Shown: positions 13,981-27,030 of the stretch, in pieces | Position numbering within the stretch: the first letter of the stretch is position 1 | Layout of the letters: each line of letters begins with the position of its first letter | Assembly (NCBI RefSeq): GCF_050948215.1 | Contig: NW_027488984.1 | Span: 62,001 to 126,000, forward strand | Source of the DNA: Halictus rubicundus | Lineage: Eukaryota; Arthropoda; Insecta; Hymenoptera; Halictidae | Reading direction: 5' to 3' | Length of the DNA stretch: 64,000 nt | Notes under the pieces: model-generated | The model's database searches: none | What the model was told of the DNA's origin: nothing | The model's input: the letters and a program-made list of their open reading frames with translations, nothing else | Translations under genes and position numbers: made by a program

Positions 13981-14789
13981 TCCTATCCTCTATCCTATCC
14001 TATCCTCTATCCTATCCTATCCTCTATCCTATCCTATCCTCTATCCTATCCTATCCTCTATCCTATCCTATCCTCTATCCTATCCTATCCTCTATCCTAT
14101 CCTATCCTCTATCCTATCCTATCCTCTATCCTATCCTATCCTCTATCCTATCCTATCCTCTATCCTATCCTATCCTCTATCCTATCCTATCCTATCCTCT
14201 ATCCTATCCTATCCTCTATCCTATCCTCTATCCTATCCTATCCTCTATCCTATCCTCTATCCTATCCTATCCTCTATCATATCCTATCCTCTATCCTATC
14301 CTATCCTCTATCCTATCCTATACTCTATCGTATCCTATCCTCTATCCTATTAAATCCTATATCGTATCCTCTATCATATCCTATCCTCTATCCTATCCTA
14401 TCCTCTATCCTATCCTTATCCTCTATCGTATCCTATCCTCTATCCTATCCTATCCTCTATCCTATCCTTATCCTCTATCGTATCCTATCCTCTATCCTAT
14501 CCTATCCTCTATCCTATCCTATCCTCTATCCTATCCTATCCTCTATCCTATCCTATCCTCTATCCTATCCTTATCCTCTATCGTATCATATCCTCTACCC
14601 TATCCTATCCTCTATCCTATACTATCCTCTATCCTATCCTATCCTCTATCCTATCATATCCTCTATCGTATCCTATCCTCTATCCTATTAAATCCTATAT
14701 CGTATCCTCTATCCTATCCTATCCTCTATCGTATCCTATCCTCAATCCTATCCTATCCTCTATCCTATCCTATCCTCTATCCTATCCTA

Positions 14790-15976
14790 TCCTCTATCCT
14801 ATCCTATTCTCTATCCTATCCTATCCTCTATCCTATCGTATCCTCTATCGTATCCTATTCTCTATCCTATTCTATCCTCTATCCTATCGTATCCTCTATC
14901 GTATCCTATCCTCCATCCTATCCAATCCTATATCATATCCTCTATCCTATCCTATCCTCTATCCTATCCTATCCTCTATCCTATCCTATCCTCTATCATA
15001 TCCTATGCTCTATCCTATCCTATCCTCTATCCTATCCTATCCTCTATCCTATCCAATCCTATATCCTATCCTCTATCATATCCTATCCTCTATCCTATCC
15101 TATCCTCTATCCTATCCTATCCGCTATCCTATCCAATCCTATATCCTATTCTCTGTCCTATCCTATCCTCTATCCTATCCTATCCTCTATCCTATATTAT
15201 CCTCTATCCTATCCCATCCTCTATCCTATCCTATCCTCTATCCTATCCTATCCTCTATCCTATCCTATCCTCTATCCTATCCTATTCTCTATCCTATCCT
15301 ATCCTCTAACCTATCGTATCCTCTATCGTATCCTATTCTGTATCCTATTCTATCCTCTATCCTATCGTATCCTCTATCGTATCCTATCCTCTATCCTATT
15401 AAATCCTATATCGTATCCTCTATCCTATCCTATCCTCTATCCTATCCTATCCTCTATCCTATCCTATCCTCTATCCTATCCTATCCTCTATCCTATCCTA
15501 TCCTCTATCTTATCCTATCCTCTATCCTATCCTATCCTCTATCCTATCCTATCCTATCCTCTATCCTATCCTCTATCCTATCCTCTATCCTATCCAATCC
15601 TCTATCCTATCCTCTATCCTATCCTATCCTCTATCATATCCTATCCTCTATCATATCCTATCCTCTATCCTATCCTATCCTCTATCCTATCCTATCCGCT
15701 ATCCTATCCAATCCTATATCCTATTCTCTGTCCTATCCTATCCTCTATCCTATCCTATCCTCTATCCTATATTATCCTCTATCCTATCCCATCCTCTATC
15801 CTATCCTATCCTCTATCCTATCCTATCCTCTATCCTATCCTATCCTCTATCCTATCCTATCCTCTATCCTATCCTATCCTCTTTCCTATCCTATTCTCTA
15901 TCCTATCCTATCCTCTATCCTATCGTATCCTCTATCGTATCCTATTCTCTATCCTATTCTATCCTCTATCCTATCC
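14790..15976. repeat. about 1.2-kb repeat, copy 2 of 3
   Basis: The landmarks are at 14921, 15005, 15596 and 15881, each exactly 2090 bp after copy 1. Near 15976 it departs: copies 1 and 3 continue with CTATCGTATCC, while this one goes into consensus monomers. This marks a recombination breakpoint. Confidence 0.85.
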
Positions 15977-16049
15977 TATCCTCTATCCTATCCCATCCTC
16001 TATCCTATCCTATCCTCTATCCTATCCTATCCTCTATCCTATCCTATCC

Positions 16050-17580
16050 TCTATCCTATCCTATTCTCTATCCTATCCTATCCTCTATCCTATCGTATCC
16101 TCTATCGTATCCTATTCTCTATCCTATTCTATCCTCTATCCTATCGTATCCTCTATCGTATCCTATCCTCCATCCTATCCAATCCTATATCATATCCTCT
16201 ATCCTATCCTATCCTCTATCCTATCCTATCCTCTATCCTATCCTATCCTCTATCATATCCTATGCTCTATCCTATCCTATCCTCTATCCTATCCTATCCT
16301 CTATCCTATCCAATCCTATATCCTATCCTCTATCATATCCTATCCTCTATCCTATCCTATCCTCTATCCTATCCTATCCGCTATCCTATCCAATCCTATA
16401 TCCTATTCTCTGTCCTATCCTATCCTCTATCCTATCCTATCCTCTATCCTATATTATCCTCTATCCTATCCCATCCTCTATCCTATCCTATCCTCTATCC
16501 TATCCTATCCTCTATCCTATCCTATCCTCTATCCTATCCTATTCTCTATCCTATCCTATCCTCTAACCTATCGTATCCTCTATCGTATCCTATTCTCTAT
16601 CCTATTCTATCCTCTATCCTATCGTATCCTCTATCGTATCCTATCCTCTATCCTATTAAATCCTATATCGTATCCTCTATCCTATCCTATCCTCTATCCT
16701 ATCCTATCCTCTATCCTATCCTATCCTCTATCCTATCCTATCCTCTATCCTATCCTATCCTCTATCTTATCCTATCCTCTATCCTATCCTATCCTCTATC
16801 CTATCCTATCCTATCCTCTATCCTATCCTCTATCCTATCCTCTATCCTATCCAATCCTCTATCCTATCCTCTATCCTATCCTATCCTCTATCATATCCTA
16901 TCCTCTATCATATCCTATCCTCTATCCTATCCTATCCTCTATCCTATCCTATCCGCTATCCTATCCAATCCTATATCCTATTCTCTGTCCTATCCTATCC
17001 TCTATCCTATCCTATCCTCTATCCTATATTATCCTCTATCCTATCCCATCCTCTATCCTATCCTATCCTCTATCCTATCCTATCCTCTATCCTATCCTAT
17101 CCTCTATCCTATCCTATCCTCTATCCTATCCTATCCTCTTTCCTATCCTATTCTCTATCCTATCCTATCCTCTATCCTATCGTATCCTCTATCGTATCCT
17201 ATTCTCTATCCTATTCTATCCTCTATCCTATCGTATCCTCTATCGTATCCTATCCTCTATCCAATTAAATCCTATATCGTATCCTCTATCCTATCCTATC
17301 CTCTATCCTATCCTATCCTCTATCCTATCCTATCCTCTATCCTATCCTATCCTCTATCCTATCCTATCCTCTATCCTATCCTATCCTCTATCCTATCCTA
17401 TCCTCTATCCTATCCTATCCTCTATCCTATCCTATCCTCTATCCTATCCTATCCTCTATCCTATCCTATCCTCTATCCTATCCTATCCTCTATCCTATCC
17501 TATCCTATCCTCTATCCTATCCTATCCTCTATCCTATCCTCTATCCTATCCTATCCTCTATCCTATCCTCTATCCTATCC
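16050..17580. repeat. about 1.2-kb repeat, copy 3 of 3
   Basis: The landmarks are at 16178, 16262, 16853 and 17138, each 1257 bp after copy 2. Unlike copy 2 it continues to CCAATTAAAT (AA at 17263, 3347 bp after copy 1). A 22-bp monomer ends near 17510, 3313 bp after its copy-1 counterpart at 14197. The loss of 34 bp is two monomers. Confidence 0.85.
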
Positions 17581-17639
17581 TATCCTCTATCATATCCTAT
17601 CCTCTATCCTATCCTATCCTCTATCCTATCCTATCCTCT

Positions 17640-18550
17640 ATCATATCCTATGCTCTATCCTATCCTATCCTCTATCCTATCCTATCCTCTATCCTATCCA
17701 ATCCTATATCCTATCCTCTATCATATCCTATCCTCTATCCTATCCTATCCTCTATCCTATCCTATCCGCTATCCTATCCAATCCTATATCCTATTCTCTG
17801 TCCTATCCTATCCTCTATCCTATCCTATCCTCTATCCTATATTATCCACTATCCTATCCCATCCTCTATCCTATCCTATCCTCTATCCTATCCTATCCTC
17901 TATCCTATCCTATCCTCTATCCTATCCTATTCTCTATCCTATCCTATCCTCTATCCTATCGTATCCTCTATCGTATCCTATTCTCTGTCCTATTCTATCC
18001 TCTATCCTATCGTATCCTCTATCGTATCCTATCCTCCATCCTATCCAATCCTATATCATATCCTCTATCCTATCCTATCCTCTATCCTATCCTATCCTCT
18101 ATCCTATCCTATCCTCTATCATATCCTATGCTCTATCCTATCCTATCCTCTATCCTATCCAATCCTATATCCTATCCTCTATCATATCCTATCCTCTATC
18201 CTATCCTATCCTCTATCCTATCCTATCCGCTATCCTATCCAATCCTATATCCTATTCTCTGTCCTATCCTATCCTCTATCCTATCCTATCCTCTATCCTA
18301 TATTATCCTCTATCCTATCCCATCCTCTATCCTATCCTATCCTCTATCCTATCCTATCCTCTATCCTATCCTATCCTCTATCCTATCATATTCTCTATCC
18401 TATCCTATCCTCTAACCTATCGTATCCTCTATCGTATCCTATTCTCTATCCTATTCTATCCTCTATCCTATCGTATCCTCTATCGTATCCTATCCTCTAT
18501 CCTATTAAATCCTATATCGTATCCTCTATCCTATCCTATCCTCTATCCTA
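17640..18550. repeat. copy of the 478-bp tandem pair found at 8.2-9.1 kb
   Basis: Two TATGCTC markers lie at ATG 17650 and 18128, 478 bp apart. This is the same spacing as at 8245 and 8723, and both offsets between the pairs are 9405 bp. The related pair at 12369 and 12915 is 546 bp apart, which is 478 plus four monomers. A tandem pair was therefore copied as a unit and then changed by monomer steps. Confidence 0.78.
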
Positions 18551-19669
18551 TCCTATCCTCTATCCTATCCTATCCTCTATCCTATCCTATCCTCTATCCT
18601 ATCCTATCCTCTATCTTATCCTATCCTCTATCCTATCCTATCCTCTATCCTATCCTATCCTATCCTCTATCCTATCCTCTATCCTATCCTCTATCCTATC
18701 CTATCCTCTATCCTATCCTCTATCCTATCCTATCCTCTATCATATCCTATCCTCTGTCATATCCTATCCTCTATCCTATCCTATCCTCTATCCTATCCTA
18801 TCCGCTATCCTATCCAATCCTATATCCTATTCTCTGTCCTATCCTATCCTCTATCCTATCCTATCCTCTATCCTATATTATCCTCTATCCTATCCCATCC
18901 TCTATCCTATCCTATCCTCTATCCTATCCTATCCTCTATCCAATTAAATCCTATATCGTATCCTCTATCCTATCCTATCCTCTATCCTATCCTATCCTCT
19001 ATCCTATCCTATCCTCTATCCTATCCTATCCTCTATCCTATCCTATCCTCTATCCTATCCTATCCTCTATCCTATCCTATCCTCTATCCTATCCTATCCT
19101 CTATCCTATCCTATCCTCTATCCTATCCTATCCTCTATCCTATCCTATCCTATCCTCTATCCTATCCTATCCTCTATCCTATCCTCTATCCTATCCTATC
19201 CTCTATCCTATCCTCTATCCTATCCTATCCTCTATCATATCCTATCCTCTATCCTATCCTATCCTCTATCCTATCCTATACTCTATCGTATCCTATCCTC
19301 TATCCTATTAAATCCTATATCGTATCCTCTATCATATCCTATCCTCCATCCTATCCTATCCTCTATCCTATCCTTATCCTCTATCGTATCCTATCCTCTA
19401 TCCTATCCTATCCTCTATCCTATCCTATCCTCTATCCTATCCTATCCTCTATCCTATCCTATCCTCTATCCTATCCTTATCCTCTATCGTATCATATCCT
19501 CTACCCTATCCTATCCTCTATCCTATACTATCCTCTATCCTATCCTATCCTCTATCCTATCATATCCTCTATCGTATCCTATCCTCTATCCTATTAAATC
19601 CTATATCGTATCCTCTATCCTATCCTATCCTCTATCGTATCCTATCCTCAATCCTATCCTATCCTCTAT

Positions 19670-20440
19670 CCTATTCTATCCTCTATCCTATCCAATCCTA
19701 TATCCTATTCTCCATCCTATCCTATCCTTTATCATATCCTATCCTCTATCCTATCCTATCCTCTACCCTATCCTATCCTCTATCCTATCCTATCCTCTAT
19801 CCTATCCTATCCTCTATCCTATCCTATCCTCTATCCTATCCTATTCTCTATCCTATCCTATCCTCTATCCTATCGTATCCTCTATCGTATCCTATTCTCT
19901 ATCCTATTCTATCCTCTATCCTATCGTATCCTCTATCGTATCCTATCCTCTATCCAATTAAATCCTATATCGTATCCTCTATCCTATCCTATCCTCTATC
20001 CTATCCTATCCTCTATCCTATCCTATCCTCTATCCTATGCTATCCTCTATCCTATCCTATCCTCTATCCTATCCTATCCTCTATCCTATCCTATCCTCTA
20101 TCCTATCCTATCCTCTATCCTATCCTATCCTATCCTCTATCCTATCCTATCCTCTATCCTATCCTCTATCCTATCCTATCCTCTATCATATCCTATCCTC
20201 TATCCTATCCTATCCTCTATCCTATCCTATACTCTATCGTATCCTATCCTCTATCCTATTAAATCCTATATCGTATCCTCTATCATATCCTATCCTCTAT
20301 CCTATCCTATCCTCTATCCTATACTTATCCTCTATCGTATCCTATCCTCTATCCTATCCTATCCTCTATCCTATCCTATCCTCTATCCTATCCTATCCTC
20401 TATCCTATCCTATCCTCTATCCTATCCTTATCCTCTATCC
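19670..20440. repeat. 1630-bp offset duplication, first copy
   Basis: TATTCTCCATCC followed by CCTTTATC (TTT at 19728) and TATGCTATCC (ATG at 20037) recur at 21375 (offset 1647) and 21667 (offset 1630). The 17-bp difference is one monomer. The copies share CTTATCC variants and a CCAATTAAAT box between these markers. Confidence 0.75.
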
Positions 20441-21319
20441 TATCCTCTATCCTATCCTATCCTCTATCGTATCCTATTCTCTCTCCTATTCTATCCTCTA
20501 TCCTATCGTATACTCTATCGTATCCTATCCTCTATCCAATTAAATCCTATATCGTATCCTCTATCCTATCCTATCCTCTATCATATCCTATCCTCTATCC
20601 TATCCCATCCTCTATCCTATCCTATCCTCTATCCTATCCTATCCTCTATCCTATCCTATCCTCTATCCTATCCTATCCTCTATCCTATCCTATCCTCTAT
20701 CCTATCCTATCCTCTATCCTATCCTATCCTATCCTCTATCCTATCCTATCCTCTATCCTATCCTCTATCCTATCCTATCCTCTATCCTATCCTCTATCCT
20801 ATCCTATCCTCTATCATATCCTATCCTCTATCCTATCCTATCCTCTATCCTATCCTATACTCTATCGTATCCTATCCTCTATCCTATTAAATCCTATATC
20901 GTATCCTCTATCATATCCTATCCTCTATCCTATCCTATCCTCTATCCTATCCTTATCCTCTATCGTATCCTATCCTCTATCCTATCCTATCCTCTATCCT
21001 ATCCTATCCTCTATCCTATCCTATCCTCTATCCTATCCTATCCTCTATCCTATCCTTATCCTCTATCGTATCATATCCTCTACCCTATCCTATCCTCTAT
21101 CCTATACTATCCTCTATCCTATCCTATCCTCTATCCTATCATATCCTCTATCGTATCCTATCCTCTATCCTATTAAATCCTATATCGTATCCTCTATCCT
21201 ATCCTATCCTCTATCGTATCCTATCCTCAATCCTATCCTATCCTCTATCCTATCCTATCCTCTATCCTATCCTATTCTCTATCCTATCCTATCCTCTATC
21301 CTATCCTATCCTCTATCCT

Positions 21320-22080
21320 ATTCTATCCTCTATCCTATCCAATCCTATATCCTATTCTCCATCCTATCCTATCCTTTATCATATCCTATCCTCTATCCTA
21401 TCCTATCCTCTACCCTATCCTATCCTCTATCCTATCCTATCCTCTATCCTATCCTATCCTCTATCCTATCCTATCCTCTATCCTATCCTATTCTCTATCC
21501 TATCCTATCCTCTATCCTATCGTATCCTCTATCGTATCCTATTCTCTATCCTATTCTATCCTCTATCCTATCGTATCCTCTATCGTATCCTATCCTCTAT
21601 CCAATTAAATCCTATATCGTATCCTCTATCCTATCCTATCCTCTATCCTATCCTATCCTCTATCCTATGCTATCCTCTATCCTATCCTATCCTCTATCCT
21701 ATCCTATCCTCTATCCTATCCTATCCTCTATCCTATCCTATCCTCTATCCTATCCTATCCTATCCTCTATCCTATCCTATCCTCTATCCTATCCTCTATC
21801 CTATCCTATCCTCTATCATATCCTATCCTCTATCCTATCCTATCCTCTATCCTATCCTATACTCTATCGTATCCTATCCTCTATCCTATTAAATCCTATA
21901 TCGTATCCTCTATCATATCCTATCCTCTATCCTATCCTATCCTCTATCCTATCCTTATCCTCTATCGTATCCTATCCTCTATCCTATCCTATCCTCTATC
22001 CTATCCTATCCTCTATCCTATCCTATCCTCTATCCTATCCTATCCTCTATCCTATCCTTATCCTCTATCCTATCCTCTAT
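21320..22080. repeat. 1630-bp offset duplication, second copy
   Basis: This is the partner of the 19.67-20.44 kb segment, with TTT at 21375 and TATGCTATCC at 21667. Its right part overlaps the 1060-bp tandem duplication that follows, so the two events are nested. Confidence 0.75.
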
Positions 22081-22920
22081 CCTATCCTATCCTCTATCCT
22101 ATCCTATCCTATCCTCTATCCTATCCTATCCTCTATCCTATCCAATCCTATATCCTATCCTCTATCATATCCTATCCTCTATCCTATCCTATCCTCTATC
22201 CTATCCTATCCGCTATCCTATCCAATCCTATATCCTATTCTCTGTCCTATCCTATCCTCTATCCTATCCTATCCTCTATCCTACATTATCCTCTATCCTA
22301 TCCCATCCTCTATCCTATCCTATCCTCTATCCTATCCTATCCTCTATCCTATCCTATCCTCTATCCTATCCTATTCTCTATCCTATCCTATCCTCTATCC
22401 TATCGTGTCCTCTATCGTATCCTATTCTCTATCCTATTCTATCCTCTATCCTATCGTATCCTCTATCGTATCCTATCCTCCATCCTATCCAATCCTATAT
22501 CATATCCTCTATCCTATCCTATCCTCTATCCTATCCTATCCTCTATCATATCCTATGCTCTATCCTATCCTATCCTCTATCCTATCCTATCCTCTATCCT
22601 ATCCAATCCTATATCCTATCCTCTATCATATCCTATCCTCTATCCTATCCTATCCTCTATCCTATCCTATCCGCTATCCTATCCAATCCTATATCCTATT
22701 CTCTGTCCTATCCTATCCTCTATCCTATCCTATCCTCTATCCTATATTATCCTCTATCCTATCCCATCCTCTATCCTATCCTATCCTCTATCCTATCCTA
22801 TCCTCTATCCTATCCTATCCTCTATCCTATCCTATTCTCTATCCTATCCTATCCTCTAACCTATCGTATCCTCTATCGTATCCTATTCTCTATCCTATTC
22901 TATCCTCTATCCTATCGTAT
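21861..22920. repeat. 1060-bp tandem duplication, first copy
   Basis: CTTATCC (about 21953), CAATCC (about 22143), the rare TCGTGTCC (22403) and TATGCTC (ATG 22555) all recur exactly 1060 bp later. Farther right, CTCTAACC (AA at 22858) recurs at 1077 bp, one extra monomer. A CTACATTATCC variant near 22280 is private to this copy. Confidence 0.85.
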
Positions 22921-24060
22921 CCTCTATCGTATCCTATCCTCTATCCTATTAAATCCTATATCGTATCCTCTATCCTATCCTATCCTCTATCCTATCCTAT
23001 CCTCTATCCTATCCTTATCCTCTATCGTATCCTATCCTCTATCCTATCCTATCCTCTATCCTATCCTATCCTCTATCCTATCCTATCCTCTATCCTATCC
23101 TATCCTCTATCCTATCCTTATCCTCTATCCTATCCTCTATCCTATCCTATCCTCTATCCTATCCTATCCTATCCTCTATCCTATCCTATCCTCTATCCTA
23201 TCCAATCCTATATCCTATCCTCTATCATATCCTATCCTCTATCCTATCCTATCCTCTATCCTATCCTATCCGCTATCCTATCCAATCCTATATCCTATTC
23301 TCTGTCCTATCCTATCCTCTATCCTATCCTATCCTCTATCCTATATTATCCTCTATCCTATCCCATCCTCTATCCTATCCTATCCTCTATCCTATCCTAT
23401 CCTCTATCCTATCCTATCCTCTATCCTATCCTATTCTCTATCCTATCCTATCCTCTATCCTATCGTGTCCTCTATCGTATCCTATTCTCTATCCTATTCT
23501 ATCCTCTATCCTATCGTATCCTCTATCGTATCCTATCCTCCATCCTATCCAATCCTATATCATATCCTCTATCCTATCCTATCCTCTATCCTATCCTATC
23601 CTCTATCATATCCTATGCTCTATCCTATCCTATCCTCTATCCTATCCTATCCTCTATCCTATCCTATCCTCTATCCTATCCAATCCTATATCCTATCCTC
23701 TATCATATCCTATCCTCTATCCTATCCTATCCTCTATCCTATCCTATCCGCTATCCTATCCAATCCTATATCCTATTCTCTGTCCTATCCTATCCTCTAT
23801 CCTATCCTATCCTCTATCCTATATTATCCTCTATCCTATCCCATCCTCTATCCTATCCTATCCTCTATCCTATCCTATCCTCTATCCTATCCTATCCTCT
23901 ATCCTATCCTATTCTCTATCCTATCCTATCCTCTAACCTATCGTATCCTCTATCGTATCCTATTCTCTATCCTATTCTATCCTCTATCCTATCGTATCCT
24001 CTATCGTATCCTATCCTCTATCCTATTAAATCCTATATCGTATCCTCTATCCTATCCTAT
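22921..24060. repeat. 1060-bp tandem duplication, second copy
   Basis: The landmarks are CTTATCC near 23013, TCGTGTCC at 23463, TATGCTC at ATG 23615 and CTCTAACC at 23935. One monomer is added after the TATGCTC marker compared with the first copy. Confidence 0.85.
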
Positions 24061-25199
24061 CCTCTATCCTATCCTATCCTCTATCCTATCCTATCCTCTA
24101 TCCTATCCTATCCTCTATCCTATCCTATCCTCTATCCTATCCTATTCTCTATCCTATCCTATCCTCTATCCTATCGTATCCTCTATCGTATCCTATTCTC
24201 TATCCTATTCTATCCTCTATCCTATCGTATCCTCTATCGTATCCTATCCTCTATCCTATTAAATCCTATATCGTATCCCCTATCCTATCCTATCCTCTAT
24301 CGTATCCTATCCTCAATCCTATCCTATCCTCTATCCTATCCTATCCTCTATCCTATCCTATTCTCTATCCTATCCTATCCTCTATCCTATCCTATCCTCT
24401 ATCCTATTCTATCCTCTATCCTATCCAATCCTATATCCTATTCTCCATCCTATCCTATCCTTTATCATATCCTATCCTCTATCCTATCCTATCCTCTATC
24501 CTATCCTATCCTCTATCCTCTCCTATCCTCTATCCTATCCTATCCTCTATCCTATCCTATCCTCTATCCTATCCTATCCTCTATCCTATCCTATTCTCTA
24601 TCCTATCCTATCCTCTATCCTATCGTATCCTCTATCGTATCCTATTCTCTATCCTATTCTATCCTCTATCCTATCGTATCCTCTATCGTATCCTATCCTC
24701 TATCCTATTAAATCCTATATCGTATCCTCTATCCTATCCTATCCTCTATCCTATCCTATCCTCTATCCTATCCTATCCTCTATCCTATCCTATCCTCTAT
24801 CCTATCCTATCCTCTATCCTATCCTATCCTCTGTCATATCCTATCCTCTATCCTATCCTACCCTCTATCCTATCCTGTCCTCTATCCTATCCTATCCTCT
24901 ATCATATCCTATCCTCTATCCTATCCTATCCTCTATCCTATCCTATCCTCTATCATATCCTATCCTCTATCGTATCCTATCCTCTATCCTATCCTATCCT
25001 CTATCCTATCCTATCCTCTATCCTATCCTATCCTCTGTCCTATCCTATCCTCTATCCTATCCTATCCTCTATCCTATCCTATCCTATCCTCTATCCTATC
25101 CTATCCTCTATCCTATCCTATCCTCTATCCTATCCTATCCTCTATCCTATCCTATCCTCTATCCTATCCTATCCTCTATCCTATCCTATCCTCTATCCT

Positions 25200-27030
25200 A
25201 TCCTATCCTCTATCCTATTCTATCCTCTATCCTATCCTATCCTCTATCCTATCGTATCCTCTATCGTATCCTATTCTCTATCCTATTCTATCCTCTATCC
25301 TATCGTATCCTCTATCGTATCCTATCCTCTATCCTATTAAATCCTATATCGTATCCTCTATCCTATCCTATCCTCTATCCTATCCTATCCTCTATCCTAT
25401 CCTATCCTCTATCCTATCCTATCCTCTATCCTATCCTATTCTCTATCCTATCCTATCCTCTATCCTATCGTATCCTCTATCGTATCCTATTCTCTATCCT
25501 ATTCTATCCTCTATCCTATCGTATCCTCTATCGTATCCTATCCTCTATCCTATTAAATCCTATATCGTATCCTCTATCCTATCCTCTATCCTATCCTATC
25601 CTCTATCCTATCCTATCCTCTATCCTATCCTATCCTCTATCCTATCCTATCCTCTATCCTATCCTATCCTCTATCCTATCCTATTCTCTATCCTATCCTA
25701 TCCTCTATCCTATCGTATCCTCTATCGTATCCTATTCTCTATCCTATTCTATCCTCTATCCTATCGTATCCTCTATCGTATCCTATCCTCCATCCTATCC
25801 AATCCTATATCATATCCTCTATCCTATCCTATCCTCTATCCTATCCTATCCTCTATCATATCCTATGCTCTATCCTATCCTATCCTCTATCCTATCCTAT
25901 CCTCTATTATATCCAATCCTATATCCTATCCTCTATCATATCCTATCCTCTATCCTATCCTATCCTCTATCCTATCCTATCCGCTATCCTATCCAATCCT
26001 ATATCCTATTCTCTGTCCTATCCTATCCTCTATCCTATCCTATCCTCTATCCTATATTATCCTCTATCCTATCCCATCCTCTATCCTATCCTATCCTCTA
26101 TCCTATCCTATCCTCTATCCTATCCTATCCTCTATCCTATCCTATTCTCTATCCTATCCTATCCTCTAACCTATCGTATCCTCTATCGTATCCTATTCTC
26201 TATCCTATTCTATCCTCTATCCTATCGTATCCTCTATCGTATCCTATCCTCTATCCTATTAAATCCTATATCGTATCCTCTATCCTATCCTATCCTCTAT
26301 CCTATCCTATCCTCTATCCTATCCTATCCTCTATCCTATCCTATCCTCTATCCTATCCTATCCTCTATCCTATCCTATTCTCTATCCTATCCTATCCTCT
26401 ATCCTATCGTATCCTCTATCGTATCCTATTCTCTATCCTATTCTATCCTCTATCCTATCGTATCCTCTATCGTATCCTATCCTCTATCCTATTAAATCCT
26501 ATATCGTATCCTCTATCCTATCCTATCCTCTATCGTATCCTATCCTCTATCCTATTAAATCCTATATCGTATCCCCTATCCTATCCTATCCTCTATCGTA
26601 TCCTATCCTCAATCCTATCCTATCCTCTATCCTATCCTATCCTCTATCCTATCCTATTCTCTATCCTATCCTATCCTCTATCCTATCCTATCCTCTATCC
26701 TATTCTATCCTCTATCCTATCCAATCCTATATCCTATTCTCCATCCTATCCTATCCTTTATCATATCCTATCCTCTATCCTATCCTATCCTCTATCCTAT
26801 CCTATCCTCTATCCTCTCCTATCCTCTATCCTATCCTATCCTCTATCCTATCCTATCCTCTATCCTATCCTATCCTCTATCCTATCCTATTCTCTATCCT
26901 ATCCTATCCTCTATCCTATCGTATCCTCTATCGTATCCTATTCTCTATCCTATTCTATCCTCTATCCTATCGTATCCTCTATCGTATCCTATCCTCTATC
27001 CTATTAAATCCTATATCGTATCCTCTATCC
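25200..27030. repeat. 3.0/3.35-kb offset duplication, first copy
   Basis: The stretch 25201-25580 recurs at +3000. TATGCTC (ATG 25865), CTCTAACC (about 26168), TCGTATCCCC (26567) and the end of the block near 27007 recur at +3345. The 345-bp step between the two parts reflects extra sequence in the downstream copy, around 28.6-28.96 kb. Confidence 0.82.

Noticed and set aside
15005..18415. A second long open frame of 1136 codons overlapping the first in another frame.
   Set aside because: Two overlapping frames encoding the same 17-residue cycle is what a stop-free 17-bp repeat predicts. It does not indicate two genes.
12369..18947. A 2192-codon open frame on the + strand as a repeat protein gene.
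   Set aside because: It consists only of the satellite translated. The consensus lacks stops in every + frame, the start is a chance ATG from a C-to-G variant (TATGCTC), there is no unique domain, and the same peptide appears in overlapping frames.
21667..24711. A 1014-codon open frame in the 21.7-24.7 kb region.
   Set aside because: It is satellite translation that runs across the 1060-bp tandem duplication and ends at a TTAAAT variant. There is no signal of coding selection.
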